Assembly (NCBI GenBank): GCA_015680685.1
Contig: MNCI01015802.1
Span: forward strand, 592,909-645,123
DNA: 52,215 nt
Reading direction: 5' to 3'
Origin: Gnetum montanum
Taxonomy: Eukaryota > Streptophyta > Gnetopsida > Gnetales > Gnetaceae
Below are positions 1-10,222 of the stretch, piece by piece. The translations under genes and the position numbers were made by a program. The notes under the pieces were generated by a model. The model had not been told where the DNA came from. It saw only the letters and a program-made list of their open reading frames with translations, and searched no databases. The stretch's first letter is position 1, and each line of letters begins with the position of its first letter.

Positions 1-51
1 GATATCGCGTCGGCCGAGATATCATGGCACTATGCATGTCGCGTCTCATCA
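1..51 (-). repeat. Start of the 3' LTR of element A (cut by window edge)
   Basis: On the minus strand the sequence from 51 begins TGATGAGA, the same LTR start as element E (TGATGAGA at 49909) and close to D and the solo LTR (TGATGAGT). It is preceded by the purine run AAGGGAAAA (60-52), as expected for a polypurine tract. Within the first 51 bases are two GATATC half-sites (1-6 and 18-23) flanking a TCGGCCGA palindrome, matching the hairpin position in related LTRs. Confidence 0.7.
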
Positions 52-1379
52 TTTTCCCTTGCATAACCTCAACCTAAGTCCTTGGGCTCCATAGGTGATT
101 AATGATCAATGGAAGTTAAGGACTGAAACTTGGAAGATTCTACCTAAGAATTCAAATACATCAAACCAAGACACAAGATCAAGAACATGAACTTTAGTAA
201 TGAGATGAGTTATGGTCAACATAGATGGATGATGGAGAAGTTGGAATGGAATTCCAAACTAAGGTCATAAGAAGTTCCTTGTGGATTTTGTGTTTAAAAT
301 GACCTAAGAAAATCCATCCTTAGTCTATACCAAAACCAACCTCTTTTAGTGACTTCACATCACCACTCTAAGACTGATCTAGCCACTTGAGACACGAGAG
401 TGCTCCCATAAAACAACCACCATTCCATAAAGAGAAGAGAAGAAAGCAAGAAGTGAGAGAGGACCTTAGTTAGAGGGAACCTTCAAGCATGGGTAACATG
501 TCTTTCTAGTCCCATAACTAGTGCATGTAACTTGTTTATTTGTCTAAGAGATGTGTTTTGAATTCCCATTATGTTTGTTTGTTTTTTTTTTTTGCTTTTT
601 GGATGGAAATCACACTATGCAAAGATTTTATTTAACTTCTTTTTATTGGTCAAAACATAATGGTAAGAAGTCCATGAAAACACTCAAGCACCCAAGTAAG
701 TAGAAGACTACAAAGAGTATTGAGTCCCTTGAAGTCACACCCTATGCAAACCTTTGAATCCTTTCCAATTTTGAAAACTACTAAGGTTACAAATTAATTA
801 AAAGATTATTTAATGAAAAAGGAGCTCAAACTTCCAAAATAAGAAAAACCATAGAGTTTGTGAATGGGTGAATGTTGTGGACTCATTACTTGTTCCATGA
901 AAAAGAAACCATGACTTAGCCATTAGTACAAAAATTCAAAAATAAAAACTAGACATTAATAAACAAAACATGAAACACACACCACCATTAGTAACAACTA
1001 TAGCACCATCGTGTCCTATTGGCACAAAGCATGTATATTAGCAAAAATTTGAAAATCACACTAAAAAGAAAACAAAGTAAAATATATAAGAAAGTGTAAA
1101 ATATCTAAGAAAGATTCAAATGTACTAATGATGGTGTAAAACAAAAAATGGTGTAAAATAGAAACAAGTTTTAAAATAAAAAAGGTGTAAAATAAATAAC
1201 TTGCAAAATCTAAAATGTGGAAAACAAAAAAAAATAGAAAAATTGAAGAGCCATATGAATGATTAACATAGATGGCCATCTCCCCCATGATTGAGTTGGA
1301 ATGAGGAGATCCAAAACATTGAGTGTCATTGTTTATCCATTAAGGTATTTGTTGCGTTGGCTTACTTAGGCTCATGGAA
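52..1379 (-). other. 3' non-coding tail of element A
   Basis: AT-rich sequence between the integrase remnant and the 3' LTR. It holds a T-homopolymer (about 583-592) and an A-rich block (1060-1240) that has a counterpart in element B (23937-24170), both just downstream of integrase in element sense. I see no credible coding region: the 75-residue minus-strand frame here is a Phe/Leu-rich translation of A-rich DNA. Confidence 0.6.
478..510 (-). other. Conserved non-coding motif, copy in element A
   Basis: About 30 bases around CTTCAAGCATGGGTAACATG are identical to 23407-23438 in element B, although the flanking non-coding DNA of the two elements has diverged strongly. In both elements it lies downstream of integrase. 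Function unknown. Confidence 0.6.
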
Positions 1380-2330
1380 AAGCTTCACTTGTTGGATGTT
1401 GACCAACTACTTTTTATTTTGGCTCTTAGGTTTGTAGATTAATATGTTCCCAAAGGAAAAGGTTTTCTTAATTATATAAGGTCCCTCCCACAACATTTGA
1501 AACTTTGTCTTTTGGGGTAAATATGTGGGGTTCCAGTAGAGAACCTTAACTTCCAGTTGAAAGTTTACTTTCTATATTCCAAGTTCATGATGTTACTTGT
1601 TGAATGCCTTATGCACTTCATTCAAAGATAGGGCCACTAATTGATTTTCATCTAGCATGCTAAGGTTCATCAATCTTTGCTTTTGTTCTAGACTTTGGTC
1701 AAGACTCAAATCATAGGTTGTTGAGAGTGTATGAAGCTTAGATCAAATAGGGAGCATTGGAAGTCTTATATACACCAACTCATAGGGAGAGTAGCCAATA
1801 GGAAGTTCCATATGGAGCGGTAGGCCAAAAGGGTATCATTAAGTTTTGTGTTCCGTTCTCTCCTATATTTTCTTATGGTCCTTATTAGGATCTTTGTGAT
1901 CTCCCTATTAGTTACCTCTACTTGACCATTGGCTTAAGGGTGATAGGGTGTTGTTAGTTTATGTTTGACCCCCAAATGTTGAATGAGTTTTTCAAAAGTG
2001 GCACCTATAAAATGATTTCCATTGTTAGAAATTAGTGCATGTGGCACCCCAAACTTATTTACAATATTTTGTTGTACAAATCTAGCAGTAGTGGATGATG
2101 TACAGTTGGTGATAGCTATTGCTTCCACCCATTTAGTGCAATAGTCAACTACTATGATGATGTATGCCTTTCCATTAGACATAGGTGTGATGGGACCCAT
2201 GAAGTCTATGCCTCACATGTCAAAAGGCTCTAGTGGTTAAATCCACTATTAAGAATCTTCCATTCGAGTGGTCATCCCACCATCTCATTGACAGCACTCA
2301 TAGGATTGGACAAACTAGTGAGCATCCCTA
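1380..2330 (-). pseudogene. Integrase remnant of element A
   Basis: The best frame (2200-1934) reads as the catalytic core of a retroviral-type integrase. It has the GPITPMSNGKAYIIIVVDY segment, then FGVPHALISNNGNHF where active copies usually have an aspartate (ISDNG), so the second catalytic Asp has become Asn. After a stop, the plus-strand-complement near 1930-1890 reads ANGQVEVTNRE, which carries the third acidic residue. Sequence to about 1380 looks like the integrase C-terminal region in broken frames. The enzyme would have joined element cDNA to the host chromosome; this copy cannot. Confidence 0.75.
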
Positions 2331-2689
2331 AAGATTGTAGGCCAATACTATCTTGCCATCAGGATTTTTATGGCCATGTGTCTCCTAGCATAGTGACCTT
2401 TATAAGGGCCTTCATGATCATCTTGAATAATGCACAATTGGTCTATATTAAGGACACACCAATAAAGCAAGCCATCGGTGCACACCTTGTAAAGGTGTTC
2501 ATTAATTCTATGAAGTACTTAGCCTAATGAAGAAATTATTGTTTCTTCCTAAAGTCTAGATCTTATGGCATCTCTTGGGTAAGAATGTAAGTGAGGATTC
2601 CATCATACCATTTTGTTTCTGTGGGTACCTAGTCATTTATTACTCCTATAAAGAGGAGTTTATCTAGAAATTGATCAAAGAGTGGACTC

Positions 2690-4010
2690 TTCTCCTCCTT
2701 GTTATCCCATCTTAATTGAGATAGATGATCAGTGACCACATTCTCATGAGCCATCATATGATACAAGGGCTTACTATTGGCTTGTTCATTAGGAAGTGGA
2801 TGACACTATGAGATTTGTGCACAAAGGCCTTATAGCCAAGCACATAGTGCCTAAACTTTTCAAGAGCATACACCACTACCAATAGTTCTTCCTTAGTTGT
2901 AATGTAATTCAGCTGTGCATCCACAATGCTTTAAGTCACATGGTGGATATAATATGGATGTTTCTTATTTCCCAAATATGTAATCATGACTCACATGACA
3001 TCATTAGATGCATTGGTCATTATGTGAAATGGTATGGACTAGTTTGGTACTTGTAGAATTGGAGTTTCTACAAGTTTTTTCTTTAGTTGTTCACACTCCA
3101 TGGTCCAGATGAATGGAGCATCTTTCTTCGTAAGCTCAAGCAATGGATTTACAATCTTAATGAAATTATCTATAAACTACTACTAGTAGCTAGTGTGTCC
3201 AAGAAATGGTTACACATCTTTAACTGTCTTTGGTTGGCATGTGATTCCTTGGATGACCCTTATCTTTTTTGGGTCTATCTCAATCCTTGACGAAGTAATT
3301 TTGTGCCCTAGTACTATGCCTTCTTGGACCATTAAATGGCTTTGTTGCCAATTGATCCTATGGTTTGTTTCAACATATCTTTTTAGTACCTACTCAAGGT
3401 GATCCAGGGCTTGCTCAAATGTAGCTCCATAGGTAGAAAAGTCATACATAAAGATCTCTATCCCACTACCAATTTGCTGTCAAAAAATACTAAGGACCAA
3501 GCATTGAAATGTTGCAAGGGCATTGCATAGATCAAATGGCATCTTATAATATGCAAAAGTCCCCCAGGGACTCGTGAATGTTTTCTTGGCTTGATCCTCT
3601 AGCACAATCTGGATTAGTTATAGCCATTATAACCATCCAAGAAGCTATAATAGCAATGCCTAGAGATAATGTCTGACACTTAGTCCACAAATGGAAATGG
3701 AAAATGATCTTTAAATGTTGCCATGTTCAACAGCCTGAAGTTGATGTAGACCTGCCAGTTGCTACCTTTCTTTGGCACAATTACAAGTGGGCTAACCCAC
3801 TCACTATCCTTGAAGGGATAGATGAACCCTACCTTGAGGAGTTATTCTATTTCCTTTTTAATGATATGCTTCAATTTGGGGTTTAGCTGCCTTTGTGGCT
3901 ACATTCTTGGCTTCATGGTTGGGTCAATGTAAATGCAATACTTGCATATCCTTGGATCAATTCTAGTTAGCTTAGCATATGATCAAGCAAAAGCTATTGG
4001 CCATTTTTTA
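2690..4010 (-). pseudogene. Reverse transcriptase and RNase H remnant of element A
   Basis: On the minus strand, 3800-3690 reads DSEWVSPLVIVPKKGSNWQV followed by INFRLLN and DHFPFPFVD, the start of a Ty3/gypsy reverse transcriptase (consensus SPWVSPVVVVPKK...DFRELN). Around 2880-2780 it reads EELLVVVYALEKFRHYVLGY, the gypsy RNase H segment. Stops and frameshifts separate these blocks. Plus-strand frames at 3087-3402 and 3704-3886 are antisense shadows of this region. Confidence 0.8.
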
Positions 4011-4209
4011 ACCACCTTTGACAACTTATCTTTTTATTTAGGAGTATGATTTGCATTGATATGATTAGCTTACCATTGTCTAAAAATGCATACTCCATGC
4101 CAACTTGTAGAGTTTTTAACTCTAGGGGCTCTTACTTGAAACTATTAGGGATTTTTAGCTTTCCCAAAAAGGTATAATCATTTTCATCATCAGAGAGTTG
4201 ATGATGAAA

Positions 4210-4810
4210 TTACTTAAGTTCATCAATGCCTTCGACATAGACACATGTCAGGCTCTCAAAGAGTTCTATGCATAATGTGTTGTTATCAAAGTCAGTTGTC
4301 AACCACTGGGTTCCCTCTTGGTTTGTTGTTGCTGTGTACAGGCACCTTTTGGATATCTGTTTCTTATGCACACTAATTACATACTTTGATGAATGTACTT
4401 TTAATGAACTATATTTTTTGCACGTAATTGCACTCATTATTACTGTGTGTAATGCATGGATCTCACATCTTCTCAAGGCATCCAAATTCATTTTCCTTGG
4501 AGATTTCCAAGAAAAGATCCTTGATGCCCATTCATGCATCAACAGTGCTCGACAATGCACATCATATAATGATAGGGAACTCTTCTTTACAGTTTTTAAC
4601 CTTGATCATAAGAAAATCAACAGGATAGGACCACCCACAAATTGTGGTTACAATATCCTCAACTAATCCCAAAGGGATCACGATTGATTGGTCTACTAAT
4701 TCCAAATGGATATTTCTCTTCTTTAGAGGTGGTAGGTTCCAGGCCTTGTACATGTCATGAGAGATGAGATTGAAATTGGAACTAGAATTAAGAAGACCCT
4801 TGCATGGCTC
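4210..4810 (-). pseudogene. Aspartic protease remnant of element A
   Basis: The minus strand reads NLISHDMYKAWNLPPLKK then GLVEDIVTTICGWSYP, collinear with D's protease (49180-49540) and B's (27290-27790). The catalytic D-S/T-G triad is destroyed: where D has LLDSCSS, this copy reads LLNSSSN. Two frames (4753-4562 and 4560-4210) continue the domain with a break between them. Confidence 0.75.
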
Positions 4811-4885
4811 ATGTCCAGTGATCTATAAGTAAATAAGGGGACTTCCTAGGTTAGATCATTTCATGGGAAGGTTTCTAGCCTTGAT

Positions 4886-5550
4886 CTAATAAGAAACAAC
4901 ATGGATTAGCATCATAGTGCAAATATGAGGTGGTGTTTGGTTTGAACTATGCTCGAATGTGTTTAATGTAGAGGATGAGGGTGTTGGAGATACAGGGTGA
5001 CTAGCTAGATTAGGTTGTGATGGTTTGGGAGGATTGTTGGGTTGGAAAAATGGTTGTCTCTTAGATTGATTGTTCAAACCACTCAACTAGAAGATCGGTT
5101 CTAAATTTATAGCCCTCATAGCATTTTGTTACTGTGGCCATGGGGGAATTTCACCCTGCATGAATGGAGTAGAAATTAACTAGGTTGAGGGTGGAGGGAT
5201 GTGTATGGATGGATGTAGAGGGTGGTATGGATATGGGTGCTCCCCTCTAGTAGATGGTGAATTAGTTTGATGATACTCTAAAGGATAATAGTGATGCTGG
5301 AATAATGCATGGCTTGCCAAGATTTGTGGAGAAATGTGTTGTTGAACATAGTACCCATATGAATTCGGTTGCTTGTAATGGCACTACTATCTTGGTGGTG
5401 GCATTTCCTATGACTATGGTTAGTGCCATGGTTGATATTGTTCATATGGTTGTGATGGAGCTCCACTTGGATAGTAAGCCTATTGTTGTTGGTGGAACTA
5501 TCTTGGATTACCTTGAGGATAAGGCAATCATCAAAAAACCACATAGAAAA
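4886..5550 (-). pseudogene. Gag C-terminal remnant of element A, truncated
   Basis: Two minus-strand frames (5544-5278; 5086-4886) are Pro/Ser/Thr/His-rich and line up with D around 48460-49060, the linker between Gag and protease. Similarity to D and B fades at about 5530-5550, so the N-terminal two thirds of gag and everything upstream are absent. This marks the 5' truncation point of element A. Confidence 0.65.
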
Positions 5551-6308
5551 TAACCAAAAAAAGAAAAAGAGATAAATTTAAAAAATGTCATATTATTTTA
5601 AAAAATTACATGAGGACTGAGTATGAATTATCTCACAGTTTATATTGATATGATTGTTCAAACTAGATGCAAGAATTTCTTATAATAATATGAAAACCAG
5701 GGTTAATTACTCAAGAAGTAATTCAACTAAGATTGGTAAAGCATATAATTGAATAGAGACATACTCTCACTTGTGGTTGAGATTCTTTATTGTTACATGT
5801 ACTTTTCATGCTACATGTGCTATTGTACCAATAATCAAGAAGAACAGTGTATGAATTCCTACTTCTTTGTCATTGAAGCTTTGTGAACATATCATAGCTA
5901 TTCTCCATAGATACCTTTGTAACCTTTAGCTATGCCATGAAGTAAGAAGTTAATTTTCCTTAACTTAGGATGTTACTTATGAGATTCAGCCTCTCAAGAC
6001 ATCTCTAAGAATACAATTGTCACATGTTAATGCTTTTGTTGATTGGAATCCACTTTACCGGTCCATATTTGGAATGATAGGAATCCTGTAACAACGTTGT
6101 CTCTAAGAACAAGCCCCACGAGTTCACGAACATAGGACCACTGCTAGGAACAAGTCCCAAACATCAACTGCTTACAGGAGACAACCGTCTCGATACCACC
6201 TGCCTTATTATTTCAAGAACTGAAGAGGGCATCCATTGAAATGGAGAATGATCCCTCATGATCAACTCTGCTATCCCACCAGGGAGGTGAGATCACAACA
6301 TGAATTTA

Positions 6309-6424
6309 CATCACACCAGAGACATGGAACAATACTTTCTTTAGAGAACCAAATTATGAAAGTGTCCATCACACCAGAGACATGGGACAATACTTTCTTT
6401 AGAGAACCAAATTATGAAAGTGTT
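6309..6424. repeat. 58-bp direct tandem duplication
   Basis: Two adjacent copies (6309-6366 and 6367-6424) of a unit beginning CATCACACCAGAGACATGG and ending near TATGAAAGTGT. They differ by a single visible base (GGAAC versus GGGAC), so the duplication is fairly recent. Confidence 0.9.
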
Positions 6425-7924
6425 TGGGACAGATTTTGTTTCTTTTGCAACTTTTTCTTTTCACTTAACGTACCCTTGAATTCATGACGGGTGGTTTACT
6501 AAGCCAAAGAGGTTGAAAAGAAAAACTCTTCCACTGTTCCATTCCTGTACAATAAATGTCTCCTATTTCTTAAGGGGCATCTTACTTGCATTCTCTTTAA
6601 CGCTTCCTCCTCTCTCTTACCGTAAATCGTGAAAATACCTTGCTTGTAAGATCGGATGCATGTTTAAAGTAAATTGTGTTTTTCAAATAACAGCATAATC
6701 ATTATAGGCAGGGTGTTCTTTGCATAATGATCGGATTTTCATGTATAATTATTCTCTACGTACATGCATTTATCCTATAGATGCATGTCTCCGTTTACTA
6801 TCCTTTAACCATAATTTTCTTAAATTGAAATTGAATTTTTTTTCCAGCCAGTGATTTTGGGTAGAGACGTCCGAACGATTTGTTACTCATACCTGTAGTT
6901 TCAGCTTGGGTTTCATTCAAGTGTTACGTAATTTTTGAAAACTTAATGGAGGGAATCAAACATAAAAGCAGATTCTCATAATTGTGCTGCAAAAATAAAT
7001 AGCATCTTGAACCTTAGATGCTTTGCAGCGAACTAACTTTGGGAGGGTGCGTCTTGGTCTGGTGTTGTAAAACCTATGCATCAAAAGAATCTGATTCGTG
7101 GAAGCCAGGATGATTCCTGATTCGGAACATGTTTGGGTACGTGTATCTCAAGAAAAAGTGGGTTCAGGTTCGTTGGTGGAGGCATGATAGAAAAAATTTA
7201 AATGTATTAGTTTTTTTAAAAAATTAAATCTTATATATCATTAAAAAAGCATTGCAGAATATAGAACAAGTACAATGTAAATCCAAAATTTTGTTAATGC
7301 TTAAAAATTTGACAAGATTACAATATCATCATTACACCGAAGCAAGAAAATTTGCAAAGGTATGGAGGGCATTGAATCCATTTCCTTACTCAAGAGCCAT
7401 AATGCGCCTAAACATATAATTTTTGGAACAACAAAAATGACAGCAATAAAATAAAATCCTTTTGTTACTCAATTCGATCTTTTCAAAAATGAAATTAAGC
7501 CTCAAGCCTCAACCAAATTTATGATACTTTTGTTCAATGATGACTTGTGAGTAGTGCCATAGAGTCATGTTGAAGACAACCACATTATAAAAAAACACAA
7601 CTTAACTAAACTAGGCATAGACGAGTAACTCACCTCACCTATGATGATCAAAAACCTTTCAGAGAACTAGTCATGATAAAAGACAAAGTAAAAACAGAGC
7701 ACCATGAACTTGCATATAGCCATTCGCCATGTGCTGGTTCATTGGCCGATAACCAAACACATTGTAAAAAAAAACAGTTGAACAAGCATCCGTCCGTCAT
7801 CCTGTTCATGACTCAAGACCCATGACGATGACCATGTTTTGTTTTTTTAAAGCGGAGATATGAGAAAAAGAGCAGTAACCAGCAATGACCAATAAACGCG
7901 CGTGAATGCGTGAGTCGTGGCGGA

Positions 7925-8030
7925 ACCTTTGATATTCGTACTCCCTGTTTTCTGTGGTCTGTGTCATGCCAATGCCAAACCTTTGATATTCGTACTCCCT
8001 CTTTTCTGTGGTCTTGATTGCTTGCTGGCG
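7925..8030. repeat. 54-bp direct tandem duplication
   Basis: Two copies of a unit beginning ACCTTTGATATTCGTACTCC and continuing through TTTTCTGTGGTCT, starting at 7925 and 7979. The first 38 bases or so are nearly identical and the linkers differ. Confidence 0.85.
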
Positions 8031-8039
8031 ACTTACAAT

Positions 8040-8232
8040 GAAATGAAGTTTCTGGGAAGATTCAGAGCAGGAAAAGGCACGTATGATTTTAATGCACAAT
8101 CAATGAAGTTTCTGGAGATGAAGTTTCTGGGAAGATTCAGAGCAGGAAAAGTCACATATGATTTTAATGCACAATCAATCAAGTTTCTGGAAAGATTCAG
8201 AGGACGGGTATGATTTTAATGCACAATGCAGA
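8040..8232. repeat. Three-copy tandem repeat upstream of the NLR
   Basis: Three imperfect copies containing AAGTTTCTGG, AAGATTCAGAG and TATGATTTTAATGCACAAT, starting near 8044, 8119 and 8178. A partial extra AAGTTTCTGG sits between the first two. Copies differ by internal deletions. Confidence 0.85.
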
Positions 8233-8373
8233 CAAGGCAATAATAATAATAAAGGCGACCATTTTATATGTACAGATTCAGACAATTTCATTGGAAATTA
8301 TGAAATACGTACCCATTGCGAATTTATTGCAGATTTATTGCGCTTCGGTACACTCTCCCGAATCCAAAGTGAA

Positions 8374-8445
8374 CGGTTCGTGAAAATTTAGTGCATTGCC
8401 ATCCGTCGTCGGTTCGTGAAAATTTATTGCATTGCCAGCTGTCAT
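8374..8445. repeat. 36-bp direct tandem duplication
   Basis: CGGTTCGTGAAAATTTA followed by TGCATTGCCA occurs at 8374 and again at 8410. It lies roughly 300 bp upstream of the inferred TATA box. Confidence 0.8.
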
Positions 8446-8723
8446 GGCTACGATTCCCATTGCTTTTCTGCATTTTATCAAGAGAGAGAAACTTTACAGA
8501 GCCTCAGTATTACTGTCTCCTCGCAATGGAAAAGAATTTTGTTTCCAAGAGAGAAGAGCGATGGGAAAACAAAACTTTACCATTATTTAGCATTTAACAA
8601 CTGCATCTGTTTTCGATGATTTAAATGATACCGTTCTTTGGATCACTGGAAGCATTAAAGAAAATAAAGAATCTTGAAAACGCAAGGGAAGGGAAATCAT
8701 CATTGCTCAAAATATGGATGTGT

Positions 8724-8732
8724 TATAAGTAG
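8724..8732 (+). promoter_or_regulatory. Candidate TATA box of the NLR gene
   Basis: TATAAGTAG lies 181 bases before the ATG at 8905 and would place transcription start near 8752-8758. Position and sequence are plausible for a plant promoter; there is no transcript evidence. Confidence 0.4.
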
Positions 8733-8744
8733 CATCGTCTGTGA

Positions 8745-8790
8745 ATGTGAATACACGAACTCGCTCTGAATGCTTTGAATCATGTGCTGA
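8745..8790 (+). promoter_or_regulatory. Micro-uORFs in the NLR leader
   Basis: Three upstream ATGs are each followed almost at once by an in-frame stop: ATGTGA at 8745, ATG-CTT-TGA at 8770 and ATG-TGC-TGA at 8782. If transcription starts near 8755, the first lies outside the mRNA and two remain. Such minimal uORFs can lower translation of the main frame; the effect here is inference. Confidence 0.35.
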
Positions 8791-8904
8791 TAATCTCTGT
8801 GTATTTCACAGTGGCTTTGATTTCATTGCTCCTTGGCTGGGTTTGCACGATAGAGTGAGATTACTACATATTATTGTTTTGTTTGCTCGATCATCAAAGC
8901 AAGC

Positions 8905-10222
8905 ATGGCATTTCGGTGCTTTAAATCCATGTGTGGCAATCGTCGATCAAATCCTGCCAACAACACCAGCGCATCATCGGATGAAAATGATCAAAGCTCC
9001 TGTTGTGGGTTTCTGACCGAATTCTGTTGTGGGTGTGTGACCAAATTCTACTCTTCCTCTCCTTCTGCTTCTGCAAGTGCCAATCTTCTTTCCCCACTTC
9101 TTTCCCCAACTCAAACCAAAAATGAAGGTTCCCCACTTCTTTCTCCTTCTCACACAACAGTGGCGGATTCGTTAAGCAGCGGCATATCAGTAGCAGCTGC
9201 TGCAGAGTCATCTACATCTACGGAATTTACAGAGTTGTGTTCGCTGTTACTGCAGCAGCTTCCTAGAAATGCTACCGATCAATTAATGGAATTCATCGCC
9301 TCAAAACTACCAGATGATACAACGGTAATCTCTAGTGTCACAAATATTTTTACGTTTTCAGTTTTCTGATGCATTTGTTAACGCGTTCTTATTGATTTCT
9401 TTGATCAAGTCAATGATCATTGTTTCTATTTGGTATGGCATTCCATTGCAGCGTAAAAATATGCCATTAGATGCCAACTGTCGTTCTATGGAGAAAGGCT
9501 TTATGGGGAAATGTGGGGCAGTTGTAGAAAAGCTTTTGGCAGTTGCTTGCGATACGGTACTTATATTTAACATCATATTATTTTTTTCACTACTTCTATG
9601 TTCCAAAGGAATTGAATTCTTTCGGCTTGCATATAACTGATTAATATCTATATGACCCAACCTGGACCATGTTGTAGGATTTGAGGCAAATTGCATCCAA
9701 GTTTCTTGAGTCCTTGGGGCAAGCACATTGGATGCTTATTGGTTTAGCATGTATTGGAGCAGCCTTGGACAGAATGGTTTCCATGAATTCGAATGACAGA
9801 AATTGCTTAAATCTTCTCAAGATCATGAATACTACAGCTAAAACTTTAAAGGATCTTCAAAAGCACTTTGCTGAAGATAATAAGCAAGCCTTGAAACTTG
9901 CTTTTGAGATCATAATAGAAAACTCTGTAATTTGTTTTGAGTACCTTTCAGAGAACAAGGCTAAAAAGTATCTTTTCTTCTCCCTCCATGTGTGTTGTTT
10001 TCCCATTCTACAATATTTACTGACGGTTTGCATGAATGTGCAGACTCTTGAAAGCTAATACAATGGAACAGCAACTCCAAGATGCAAGAGATAGCCTGAA
10101 TTACATAATCAATGAAGTCCATTTGGCAGCTGAAGAAGAAATATTGAGAATAACCCAAAACTTAAGACATATGCTAAGTTACCATGTTATACCTATTGCT
10201 GACATCTTAGATTGTTCTCCAG
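8905..10222 (+). other. N-terminal exons 1-4 of the NLR (residues 1-331)
   Basis: Exon 1 encodes seven cysteines in the first 44 residues (C5, C10, C33, C34, C41, C42, C44), a pattern compatible with S-acylation at a membrane. Exons 2-4 encode a Leu/Ala-rich, probably all-helical region. It includes the hydrophobic stretch HWMLIGLACIGAAL (192-205) and a second segment around ALKLAFEIIIENSVICFEYL. Introns are 127, 121 and 76 bases, all with AG acceptors. There is no TIR signature, no RPW8 pattern and no EDVID motif. A HeLo-like or CC-like four-helix bundle is possible but unproven. Confidence 0.65.

Larger units (their letters stand above)
1..5550 (-). mobile_element. Element A: partial Athila-like Ty3/gypsy retrotransposon
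   Basis: Reading on the minus strand, Gag C-terminus, protease, reverse transcriptase, RNase H and integrase follow in the Ty3/gypsy order from about 5550 down to 1380. A non-coding tail then leads to a polypurine run (52-60) and an LTR start at 51. The sequence is closely related to element D (protease stretch containing MYKxWNLPPLKK) and to element B. Every domain carries stops and frameshifts, so the copy is dead. The 5' end (5' LTR, primer-binding site and most of gag) is missing: similarity to D's gag stops near 5530-5550. The rest of the 3' LTR lies outside the window. Confidence 0.85.
5551..8723. other. Non-coding region upstream of the NLR gene
   Basis: About 3.2 kb between the truncated end of element A and the inferred NLR promoter. 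I see no protein domain and no retroelement similarity. The distinctive content is a set of short direct tandem duplications (6309, 7925, 8040 and 8374, listed separately). Open frames such as 7806-8099 (-) and 7917-8213 (+) are translations of these repeats, not genes. Confidence 0.5.

Noticed and set aside
2288-2527. 79-residue plus-strand frame
   Set aside because: Antisense to the integrase and RNase H region of element A; no independent features.
4268-4666. 132-residue plus-strand open frame
   Set aside because: Antisense to the protease of element A, which aligns with D and B on the minus strand.
7806-8213. Overlapping open frames on both strands upstream of the NLR
   Set aside because: Both are translations of short tandem duplications.
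8040-8232. Regularly spaced repeats that could suggest a CRISPR array
   Set aside because: Repeats are long, imperfect and directly adjacent, with no uniform unique spacers, and the sequence is from a plant nuclear genome.
8741-9016. Open frame overlapping the NLR start
   Set aside because: It begins with GTG, not ATG, and is in a different frame from the NLR exon, with no domain.
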